Shown one piece after another: positions 56,080 to 64,000 of a stretch of DNA of 64,000 nucleotides (the stretch's first letter is position 1; every line of letters starts with the position of its first letter). Below the pieces are notes generated by a model. That model saw nothing but the letters and a program-made list of their open reading frames with translations, did not search any database and had not been told where the DNA came from. Made by a program: the position numbers and the translations under genes. The DNA comes from Akanthomyces muscarius (lineage: Eukaryota > Ascomycota > Sordariomycetes > Hypocreales > Cordycipitaceae): NCBI RefSeq assembly GCF_028009165.1, contig NC_079244.1, positions 1,302,001 through 1,366,000 on the forward strand, given 5' to 3'.

Positions 56080-56361
56080 ATTACAGCATCAACAGATACC
56101 TGGCGTTCTTATGGGTTTAGCATCTTACAATATTGAGATGCGTCTGCGGGCTATTCGCACCGTTTTGGACATGTTTTTCTTTTGCTGCATTGTTGAATTA
56201 CTTGGGAACTGGCGCTTTGACGGAACTAGCGATGGAATAGGTTGAGGAGATACTGTGCACATAATATCCTGGACACAACCTTGTTTGCAGCTTGTTTTTT
56301 TCTCTATATCAAATGTACAAATACATGATGTAACTGCATCTGTCTTATTATTTCGACCCGT

Positions 56362-57250
56362 CTAATCCACCTCGGAGAACTCCTCGGGAACGACAAAGTC
56401 TCCCAGCTCATTGTCCGTGCCAGCAACAAACCTGTTTCGGGTTAAACCATGGCAGACCCCTTGAAAAATGGCGGACTTACTTTGTGTGGCTTCCTCGAGC
56501 TGCTAGTTGGCCTTTGCTGTTGAAGAAATGCACCGTCGTATATGCCAGTGTCTTGCCGACTGCCAATGCCGTGTTAGCGAGCCACGAGAGAGAGGTACAG
56601 ACCGACCACGACTTACTCTTGTCGCAAACGGCTACGCCCTTGAGGATATCGCCAGGCTTACCGCCGGGGTTAAGGTAGCTGACTGATCAGAAATGTCAGC
56701 ATGACTCTCTTTCTCATTGTGGCTTGTACCGCAGCACGCACTGTTAATGTCGGTGGACACACCCGTCTTCCATCTTCCATGCGACGAGACGGCCAAGCTG
56801 CCTCCCAAGTCGACAATGGCTGCCAGTGTACCCCCATGTATCGTATTCAAACGGTTCTGAACAAGTGTTAGGTTGAGTCCCCGAGGCAAACGAAATGAGC
56901 TCACAGTGTGATCTTTGTGTATATCCAGCTCAAAGTCGACCTTGCCCTTGGCAGCACTTGTTACACGAAACTGTCGAGGAGAGGGTTAGCCGAGCCTTGG
57001 GGAAATAAATCCCTCTTCACCAGTTAGACCTTCTTACCCGGCTAGCACCAAGCAATCTACCCCGGCGCGTTAGACATGAGCAGCACTGCATATGTAGTCA
57101 CGTTATCCATCTACTTACTGCGGCTCCAGACCGGACTGAGCCATGAATGACTTGACCACCTACTCCCTCGTTAACGAATTGGACGCCAATCACTGCATGA
57201 AATGAGCGCACAGTCTGTGTAAAGGCCAGAGGCGATAATTTCTTGGCCAT
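56362..57250 (-). CDS. Hotdog-fold acyl-CoA thioesterase (ACOT13/PaaI family)
   Basis: Eight small exons, starting with 57250-57212 and ending at 56362, join in frame to 164 aa. The hotdog core is clear: NRLNTIHGGTLAAIVDLGG holds the Asn, HGG and Asp expected of ACOT13-type thioesterases, followed by TGVSTDIN, SYLNPGGKPGD and a strand ending ARGSHTKFV. Human ACOT13 hydrolyses medium- to long-chain acyl-CoA at mitochondria; the fungal substrate is unknown. All donors are GT, and several introns have CTAAC-type branches. The third exon is only 19 nt (57056-57038). Seven introns in about 900 bp makes this the most intron-dense gene of the window. It is divergent from TFB2. Confidence 0.85.
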
Positions 57251-57724
57251 GTTCAAGGCAGCGTATTCGCTCAGGTGGTCGGCACGGGATCGGCTACAAC
57301 GGGGACTGTGTCGAGGTTGAGTTGAGTGACACCAGCGGAGCGGTTTCGTCCAGCGCATCGAGCTGGAACCCCACAGCGCACTGGCCACTAAAACAACCGC
57401 TAAAAAACAAAAGAGAAGCGCCACCAGCTGCTGCCGGGCAATTATCCGATCATCATCCGACTTGTTTGATAGCTCGTCGCCTTTGCCTGGGAACCGTGAA
57501 TCTTCAAAACCACCACGAACCTTTTTCCTCCTTGGCCTCGTTCCTTCCCAGTCGACGACGACTGCAGATACGGAATATCCGAGCTGCGGCGATTCTCCCC
57601 GGACCATGATATAGCGGATCTTCCACCTCGAACGGAACGAGCTCTGGCATCGTCGTCGTTCCGGCGCATCGAAAATCAACCGAGTGACGGGAACCACCGA
57701 TCGAGCGAGCCGACGCTGGCAAAG
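57251..57724. promoter_or_regulatory. Shared divergent promoter, thioesterase / TFB2
   Basis: 474 bp between the two start codons, with no other gene. It must contain both promoters. Confidence 0.5.
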
Positions 57725-59396
57725 ATGGCCGCCAATCCGCAGCCGGCGCTGCAGCTGGCCGACTACCTGGAGAAGCTGCCGGGGACCACGTTTCGGAAGC
57801 TCTACCAGCAGCCTTCGACAGCCTTTGCCATTTTCCGGCGCATGCTGCCGCAACTCGGTAGGTGACGGGACTGCGATCCAACGGCGGCTGCGAGAGAACA
57901 GGTTCACTGACGGTATACCATGCCCGTAGCCAAAACATTCGTGATGCGCATGTTATACATGCCCAGCCCGATGAGCCTGGCTGACCTGGACACATGGGTA
58001 AAGCCCGAAGCGAAAAGGTTTGGAATAGCAACTTCTCTCTACACTTTCACAGAACCAGACGACTAAACGCCCCCGTGTGTGTGCGCGCAGACAAAAAGAC
58101 CAGATGCTCTCGACGCTCCGATCCCTTCACATTGTGCAGATATCCGCCCCTTCCAAGGACAAGACGCAGCACGTCCAGCTCACGGCCAACTTTCGCGCCT
58201 CGATGCGCCTCGCCCTCACCGGCGGCGGCAACCACAACTCCTTTGGCGTGCCCTCGACCCTCGCCGTCCCGCCCGAGATTGACATGCCCTTTCTCGACCG
58301 CTACGCGCGCCGCCGCTGGGACGACATCCTGCACTTTGTCGTCTCCTCTGTCGGCTACAAGTCGGGCGGCGGCGGAGCAGGCGGCGGCGCAGACGGCGCG
58401 GGCCCCAACAAGACGGTCAAGGACATACTCGTCGCGGGCCGCCTCGTCGACCGCCGCCCCAACGGCAGCGTCGGCATCACACAGGCCGGCTTCACCTTTC
58501 TCCTGCAAGAGGCCAACGCGCAGGTCTGGACGCTGCTGCTGCTGTGGCTCGACGCCATGGAGGCCGACAAGAGCGCCGCCGTCGACGTGCTCTCGTTTCT
58601 CTTCGTCCTGGCCAGCCTGGACCTCGGCCGCGCGTATGACACAAACGCCCTCACCGAGCAGCGCCGCGACATGCTCCCCGCGCTCGCCGACTTTGGCCTC
58701 GTCTACATCCCCCCGCAGAAGCGCTCCATGTTCTTCCCCACGCGCCTCGCCACGACGCTCACCAGCGGCGCCGGCAGCAGCAGCCTTCGCAGCATCAGCG
58801 ACGGTGTCGCGGCCGCCACCTCGGCCGCCCTCTCCTCCTCCTCCTCCGCCAACCCGAACCCGTCAAGCAGTAACAGCAGCGGCCCGCTCGGCAGCTCCGG
58901 CGATCAGACCGGCTCCGTCGTCATCGAGACCAACTACCGCCTCTACGCGTACACGCAGTCGACGCTGCAAATCGCCGTCCTCGCCCTCTTCTCCAAGCTC
59001 GGCATGCGCTTCCCCGACATGGTCGCCGGCCGCATCACCCGCACCTCCATCCGCCAGGCCATCCAGTTCGGCATCACCGCCGACCAGATCATCGCCTACC
59101 TCGCCGCCCACGCCCACGAGCAGATGCACCGCACCGCCGCCCTCACCAGCAAACCCGTCCTGCCCCCGACCGTCGTCGACCAGATCCGCCTCTGGCAGCT
59201 CGAGAACGAGCGCATGAAGACGACGGGCGGCTTCCTGTTCCGCGACTTTGACGACACCAAGGAGTACCAGGACACGAGGCGCTTCGCCGACGAGATTGGC
59301 GTCCTGGTCTGGAGCAACGACAAGACGGGCATGTTCTTCGCCAGCAAGTTTGAGCAGATACGCGACTACCTCAAGAGTAGGAAAAAGGCTGAATGA
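57725..59396 (+). CDS. tfb2: TFIIH subunit Tfb2 (p52)
   Basis: Three exons, 57725-57857, 57930-58017 and 58091-59396, give 508 aa. Donors are GTAGGT and GTTTGG (a weak one) with acceptors GTAG and GCAG; phases match. The N-terminus LADYLEKLPGTTFRKLYQQPSTAFAIFR and the following VMRMLYM, DLDTWVKPEAKRQKD are typical Tfb2. The middle region has RWDDILHFVVSS and LLLLWLDAMEADKSAAV. The C-terminal part has ETNYRLYAYTQSTLQIAVLALF, RFPDMVAGRITR, FGITADQIIAYLAAHAHEQM, and the Tfb5-binding end. Tfb2 anchors and stimulates the XPB helicase in core TFIIH for transcription initiation and nucleotide-excision repair. A Ser/Gly/Asn-rich insert (about residues 285-345) is present. Confidence 0.95.
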
Positions 59397-60002
59397 AGAC
59401 TAGCAGGAAATACGTAATATTTAAAATAAAAACACTTTGATGGGCGTTCATCATGGCGATTGAGAACGACATACATTGGCCGAAAGGCAGACCTCAGAGC
59501 GAGGCAAGACAGAGGATTGGGATTACCGGCGTTTGTTACTGGAGCATTGCACTGTGCACGCGAAAAAAAAAAAAGGGACACTTTGACGACCGAAAAACAG
59601 TCACACGTATTTAAATAAAACCATTTTCATAAACAAAACAACCAAGCATAGCTTGTATTCCATTACATTGCACTCCTACTGAGCCATACACCCTCCTTCG
59701 GCTATCTGTGTATCCATGCAAATCAATCAGCTTGTGCGCCAACCCTGGCAAAGCCATGCTCCGTTTCCCGGTATCCTCCAGCAAGGGCCAAAAACAAAAA
59801 GGGGGAGACAGACGAAAGCGCACGTGTGTTCCAATGCCAAAATCAAATACTCCAATCACCAAGACTTTTCTTCCAAAGTGTCCGTTGCCAAAGTTGAAGC
59901 CAGAAAAGAAAAAAAGTCCAAAAGAGTGCTGCAGTTTGAACCAAACGAGAAGTGCAGCAATACTGCCATGTAAAAAAAGCGCTTTTGTGTGCATCGAACA
60001 AA
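59397..60002. other. Convergent 3' region, TFB2 / unknown gene
   Basis: About 600 bp, AT-rich, with an A run near 59563-59574. The supported content is 3' UTR sequence only. Confidence 0.45.
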
Positions 60003-61394
60003 TTACCGAAAATTCAAATAGCGCCCCTCGAGGCTATGTGGATTGGTCATTCCAAAAGCGTTGGATGCATTGCTATAATATGCTTCTTCCAAAAAGGCTA
60101 AGTTCTGCACATCTTGATGGCGAATATGGGATGCAAAGCGTCTGGATATCTGCGACTCTCCGAAAAGTCGGTAGCGTAGTGGTACAAGATTGGGCCGACG
60201 ACGAGCGCGAGCATACTTTTCTTGCCAGAATCCAAGGGAATCCTTGGCCGCTTTGGTAATGCACTGTGAATCAAGAATGGCAAAGACTTGTCGACAGAGT
60301 TCGTCTTCGTCTCGGAGGGGATACGGTGGATTACCAGAGAGTTCGGCATCCTCAGTCATGTCGTTCCTTTCTGATTGCTGAAAACCACCCGTTTGAATTG
60401 TGCCTGTGGCTTGTGATAGTACATGTGCCATGTGCTCGCCAGCCAGACGGTCTCGAATCGCGGTAAAACGACCGCTCCAATAAGAAGAACATTGCCTATA
60501 AACAACTTGCCCAGGAGGATGGGTACGCGGCTCGAGAAGGTCATAGAGTCTCCTGCATGAATCTGGGGTTGTAATGTTGGTTGTGGAAGAGTGATTGCTC
60601 GAGGATGCCGAGTCCTCCCTTGAAAGGCGTCGACGCATTTTCCCACTGTAGCTCATGGCTTGCGTGTCAGGGCCGGAAAGCTTTGCAGACATGTCGGACT
60701 GAGTGAGAGAGGTGTCGGACTTCTTGGCCAGGGGTCTCGGGATGGTTGCTGGGAAATTTGTTCGACGAGGAACCGAGTTCTTTATGTCCTGCAAGACATT
60801 CATGGTCCTTGATTTGGGAAGCTTTGTAGCGAACTTAAGCATGCTCTTCTGCGGGCTAACATGCTTTGGTGGCTTGATGGTATGGACGTACTCGTGATCT
60901 TCATTGTCTGTGAATACCGTGGTGGTAAGCTCTGAGGCGCTTTTGAGTTTCGAAATGGACGAAGAAATGGACGAAGAAAGTCCCTCGTCGTCGAAATTTC
61001 CCCGTGGCGTCGCGGTTGAAGTCGGCTTGGCGACTCTGGAAGGGGAGGAAAGACTCGCCAAGCTCTGCGTCTTCAAAAGTGTCTTCCTGGCAAATACGCT
61101 TATGGCCATTCTTTTCTCAGACAAGGTCATCGCAGGACTTTCGGTTTCATCATTGCTCTGATGCGGACCGCAGTCGTTGATGGCGTCGACGATGATCAAT
61201 CCGTCACTGCGTGTAAAGTCTGGCCCTCTGGAGTTTTTGACCGGCCCAATGGGTGAAGATATCACGAAGGGCTGCTTAAGCCGTCCAGTATGCAAGTCAT
61301 TCTTGTGACTTGAGAAGAGCTGGGAGATGCCCATTTTGCTTTTACCCATGTTCAAGAGCTGGGCTGGCTCATTGGTTTCCAGGTGCCTTGGCAT
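60003..61394 (-). CDS. Hypothetical Ser-rich protein with a conserved C-terminal region
   Basis: Single-exon ORF, 463 aa from ATG 61394 (MPRHLETNEPAQLL); the Met of MGKSKMG about 15 residues later is an alternative start. The open frame continues upstream without ATG. The first 300 residues are Ser/Thr/Lys-rich and disordered. The C-terminal 170 residues look folded: RQCSSYWSGRFTAIRDRL, LCRQVFAILDSQCITKAAKDSLGFWQEKY, then an Arg-rich RARRRPNLVPLRYRLFGE. The SSYWSGRF box is reminiscent of uncharacterised proteins of ascomycetes; I cannot assign a function. No TM helix within this start choice. Confidence 0.7.
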   Translation of the reverse strand: MPRHLETNEPAQLLNMGKSKMGISQLFSSHKNDLHTGRLKQPFVISSPIGPVKNSRGPDFTRSDGLIIVDAINDCGPHQSNDETESPAMTLSEKRMAISVFARKTLLKTQSLASLSSPSRVAKPTSTATPRGNFDDEGLSSSISSSISKLKSASELTTTVFTDNEDHEYVHTIKPPKHVSPQKSMLKFATKLPKSRTMNVLQDIKNSVPRRTNFPATIPRPLAKKSDTSLTQSDMSAKLSGPDTQAMSYSGKMRRRLSREDSASSSNHSSTTNITTPDSCRRLYDLLEPRTHPPGQVVYRQCSSYWSGRFTAIRDRLAGEHMAHVLSQATGTIQTGGFQQSERNDMTEDAELSGNPPYPLRDEDELCRQVFAILDSQCITKAAKDSLGFWQEKYARARRRPNLVPLRYRLFGESQISRRFASHIRHQDVQNLAFLEEAYYSNASNAFGMTNPHSLEGRYLNFR

Positions 61395-62077
61395 CAATGC
61401 CCATGCTGGGACGGTCCAAAAGTAGAGGGCAGCTGACTGGTGCAAGTGCTGTGAAATCCAAAAAGAGATTGATAGCCCAATGATTAGGTAGCAGCAGATG
61501 TATGCGAAGCAAAACAAAGCTCTGTAATGGTACTAGAGAGGGAGCAGAAGAAGCATGACACCGGATGGGAGTCCAACCGAGTATGGTCACAAGCAGAACG
61601 CGATGGGAAGCGCGCCTCCGCCGCGAAGAGCTGATGCAAGTTCGCATGCAAGTTCGCTTGTTCGGTGGGCCTGCAGAATGCATAAAATGGGATGAACGGA
61701 ATAGATGCGATTGGCAGGATAATTCGTTTACTCCTGGTCTGGGGCAGTCACTTGACAGCTGCCTGCCAGTGTTGGCGGTGCGCGTCCCGGCATGGTGGCC
61801 CTTCCTGCCAGCTGGCAGGCAGCAACACAGCAAACGCTCTCTTTCATAACTCTGAACTTTATGCAGTACTGGTACGAGAATACAAAAGAAAAAAGAAGCC
61901 AGTGTTTGGAGGCTGTTCCTACAATGTCTTGAAAGATCCATGATATAGTCCGTTTTTTTTCATTTGTCATCGCAATATTGAGCTTTGCCATTTGGCTCCG
62001 AGTGATAGATACTGCCAAACATATAGCAAGCCAATACGTCGCAATTAAACCTCTGCACCGTAGGTCCCCCTGATCTC
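61395..62077. other. Intergenic region between two minus-strand genes
   Basis: About 680 bp: promoter and leader of the hypothetical gene and the 3' side of the TANGO2-like gene. Nothing else seen. Confidence 0.45.
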
Positions 62078-63091
62078 TCAGCTGTCCCATCCGTCTACCG
62101 TGAATTTGATCGTGACGTCAGCCGCACCTCGCTCGATCTCGTTTCCGTTTGGATCGAACAAGGCTCTCTCAACATAAGTAACGGTGCCCTCCAGGTCGAC
62201 TAGAATGACAGTCTGGCGCTGGGTTCCGTACAGTCCAGTCGAGAAGCCCCCAACTGGGTTGGCTGGCGCGTGGCTGGCGGCTCCATTCGATTTCTGTGCA
62301 GCGTCCTCCCAGCCGACTCGTCCTTTGGCTGCAGACTCTGCGAATTCAGCCTTTTGGTGTGCCGTACCAACGGGAGGCAGGAAAACGCTGTGTCGGAACC
62401 TCTTCATGCTGTCTTGCACGGTACCCTCTTCGTCTTCGGCGGGCGGTAGTGTATCGTGGTTGAGCACTGTGAAGAGTGACTCGACAAATTCGGCTTCAGT
62501 CTGCTTTCTGGAAACGGCGCCCTGAATTGCTTTGCTGAGCAGCTCCTCGCCGTCGGACACCTTGGGCCATTTTTCAGGGTTTGTGTGCGTGGTGTTGCTC
62601 AATGCCCAGGTCCTCCCCCTCTCTCCGCCCACAGTCGGCACATCGTCAACATGGTCTGCTCGGTTGCTGATAATCGAGATGTTTTCTGTGTTCTTGCGCA
62701 GTCTTCCACAAATCATGGAGAAACCGCCGACGCCCTTGACACCGCCGTCCTTGACCAGACGATGCACACGATCAGTCAGTGGCTGGTTTGCGTCGCCGCC
62801 AACCCAAAGGCTCGGCATGCCGCCTCTGCTTCGCGTGGTAGAAATGCCAGCCGATTCATCGACAATTTCCTGATAATTGGTGAGGATAGCAAAGTCGCCA
62901 ACTTTATTCACAGCCATCCATGTGCCTTGCTCAGCTCTCTGAAGGTCTCGTGACGAGAGGACCTGCATGCCGGATGTAGGGTGAGCCCACCAATGCGGCC
63001 GGGATGTCGGCCGTAGTATGAACTCATCTCGGTTATCAAGGATTATGAGAGAATACTCTGGATGGGCGGTGGATAAAATGGCGATGCACAT
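62078..63091 (-). CDS. NRDE/TANGO2 family protein
   Basis: Single exon, 337 aa from ATG 63091. The N-terminus is MCIAILSTAHPEYSLIILDNRDE: Cys2 is the family's conserved second residue, and the name-giving NRDE motif is at residues 20-23. Later motifs fit: the family's RPTSRPHWW, SSRDLQRAEQGTWMAVNKVGDFAILTNYQE, LSNTTHTNPEKWPK, YGTQRQTVILVDLEG and a final VERALFDPNG. TANGO2 was found in a Golgi-organisation screen and human loss causes metabolic crises; the molecular activity is still debated. Upstream open sequence to 63133 has no ATG. Confidence 0.92.
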   Translation of the reverse strand: MCIAILSTAHPEYSLIILDNRDEFILRPTSRPHWWAHPTSGMQVLSSRDLQRAEQGTWMAVNKVGDFAILTNYQEIVDESAGISTTRSRGGMPSLWVGGDANQPLTDRVHRLVKDGGVKGVGGFSMICGRLRKNTENISIISNRADHVDDVPTVGGERGRTWALSNTTHTNPEKWPKVSDGEELLSKAIQGAVSRKQTEAEFVESLFTVLNHDTLPPAEDEEGTVQDSMKRFRHSVFLPPVGTAHQKAEFAESAAKGRVGWEDAAQKSNGAASHAPANPVGGFSTGLYGTQRQTVILVDLEGTVTYVERALFDPNGNEIERGAADVTIKFTVDGWDS

Positions 63092-63749
63092 CGCCAAGGC
63101 GCAAGCTGCGTTGCTGACAATAAGGCGAGACACAGGTTGCGGGCTGTCGCGCCTGATGAGAGAAGCAGCACTAGGTATGAGCCGAGATACTGCGATTTAG
63201 CTTCTGTGGGACAGCTTTCCGGTGAGAGAAGAAGATGGGTGTGCTCGAGGGTGCCGAGTCCCCGAGACGTTGGGAGGCGATGGCGGCTGATCATCTCCGC
63301 TGTACGCTGCGTCATTGGCCCCAGCAATTCGCTGCTGCCCGAAATCCGCCCAATCCACCAATCCACACAAGCTTGTGATGTTTGCAGCTGACAACCGCAT
63401 AATAGCCCCAAAATCACCCCACTAAGATATCTCGTCAATCAAGTATAATGAATATTCCAGAGTATCACGAGCTTTTCAGATAAGAGCATGCATGAACTTG
63501 TAAAATATTACAACTAAGTAGTCTACAGTTTTGCGGAGAGACGCTCATTGACCACGCAGCTCTGTGAGGTGCTGCCCCGACATCGCTGGGGCTCCCTCGA
63601 CTCTAAAAAGCAAATAACCCCCAAGACGGGCAATATATCTCCTCAATACCACCCGTGTATCGTATGATACTATTTTACAACCTTGTTCCAGATTCGTTTT
63701 CGTCGCATGCGTCGCTATATACAGTTTAAATGCAGCAAACCATTAGTCA
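63092..63749. other. Intergenic region before the terminal oxidoreductase
   Basis: About 660 bp between the TANGO2-like start and the stop of the partial oxidoreductase gene. No gene was supported. Confidence 0.45.
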
Positions 63750-64000
63750 TTAATGTAGTTTGAAGTAACCCGGCTGCAGCCGCTGCAGAACCTGGTCGGG
63801 GTCGTATTTCTTGGAAATGCTCCGGAGCCTCGCGAGATTCGCCTCGCCATAGCTAGCAAAAACATCCTGCTTCTGTGAGGCGTAGTTTTGGTACAGGTAA
63901 GGGTGGTCAAGCCCCCGCGCCTCGGCCGCCGCAACAGAACGGTCCACGATGGCTTGGGCAGCGGCCATAATGCGCTTGTCGTCGGCAATCTTGGTCCACG
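63750..64000 (-). CDS. FAD-linked oxidoreductase, C-terminal BBE part (truncated by window edge)
   Basis: The minus-strand frame enters at the right edge of the window and ends with TAA at 63750; the 5' part lies outside. The visible 83 or so residues include HPYLYQNYASQKQDVFASYG, then LARLRSISKKYDPDQVLQRLQPGYFKL, the berberine-bridge-enzyme (BBE) C-terminal signature of FAD/FMN oxidoreductases of the VAO family. Substrate cannot be told. Genes of this family often belong to secondary-metabolite clusters, which would have to extend to the right of this window. Confidence 0.85.
   Translation of the reverse strand, partial: WTKIADDKRIMAAAQAIVDRSVAAAEARGLDHPYLYQNYASQKQDVFASYGEANLARLRSISKKYDPDQVLQRLQPGYFKLH

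Noticed and set aside
57994..59217. 407-codon plus-strand frame in TFB2
   Set aside because: Alternative frame of the Tfb2 exon, almost entirely Ser, Pro, Ala and Arg; the Tfb2 frame has the conserved motifs.

Overview
The window is nuclear DNA of a filamentous ascomycete (Pezizomycotina, most likely Sordariomycetes and plausibly Hypocreales). Reasons: short spliceosomal introns (about 50-200 nt) with GTRNGT donors and CTAAC/CTGAC branch points, GC-rich coding exons separated by long non-coding gaps, pyrimidine-rich leaders, intron-containing nuclear tRNA genes, and a fungal housekeeping gene set (SEN54, ZPR1, NUC-2/PHO81, GPI3, DBP6, TFB2, RGP1). The lineage is inferred from protein flavour, not from a search.

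Layout. 0-2 kb: intron-containing tRNA-Leu(UAG), then a tRNA-splicing endonuclease subunit (SEN54 type). 2-7.1 kb: gene-poor. 7.1-10.2 kb: an unrecognised protein with a duplicated ~85-residue domain and a 907-nt intron. 10.9-14.2 kb: three consecutive minus-strand zinc-ribbon protein genes (ZPR1, an RNase P/MRP Rpr2-type protein, a DUF866 protein). 14.4-16.5 kb: a mitochondrial PPR-like protein, divergent from the DUF866 gene. 18.2-21.9 kb: SPX-ankyrin-GDPD phosphate regulator. 22.6-23.1 kb: small Ser-rich protein. 24.1-27.2 kb: MABP1/WDR62-like WD40 protein. 29-30.4 kb: intron-containing tRNA-Gln(UUG) next to a decayed tyrosine-recombinase-like gene, the only clear sign of a mobile element. 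31.2-33.2 kb: aldehyde dehydrogenase. 33.2-37.2 kb: gene-poor. 37.2-39.6 kb: Rgp1. 40.6-41.3 kb: small membrane protein. 42-44.5 kb: BRD8/Bdc1-like bromodomain protein. 44.9-49.3 kb: GPI3 and DBP6, divergent. 49.6-50.6 kb: tetraspanin. 50.6-54.2 kb: gene-poor. 54.2-56.1 kb: seven-TM protein with C-terminal HQADGR repeats. 56.4-59.4 kb: hotdog thioesterase and TFIIH subunit Tfb2, divergent. 60-63.1 kb: an unknown protein and a TANGO2/NRDE protein. 63.75 kb to the end: C-terminus of a BBE-domain FAD oxidoreductase.

This is mostly core genome: RNA processing (tRNA splicing, RNase P/MRP, ribosome biogenesis), transcription (TFIIH, NuA4-like bromodomain), membrane and GPI biology, and phosphate sensing. 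No secondary-metabolite cluster, CRISPR array or intact transposon was seen. The less explained items are the duplicated-domain protein, the 7TM repeat protein, the recombinase relic beside a tRNA gene, a GC-AG intron in GPI3, micro-exons of 19 and 21 nt, and promoter arrays. Exon boundaries were worked out by eye from splice consensus, reading frame and family conservation.
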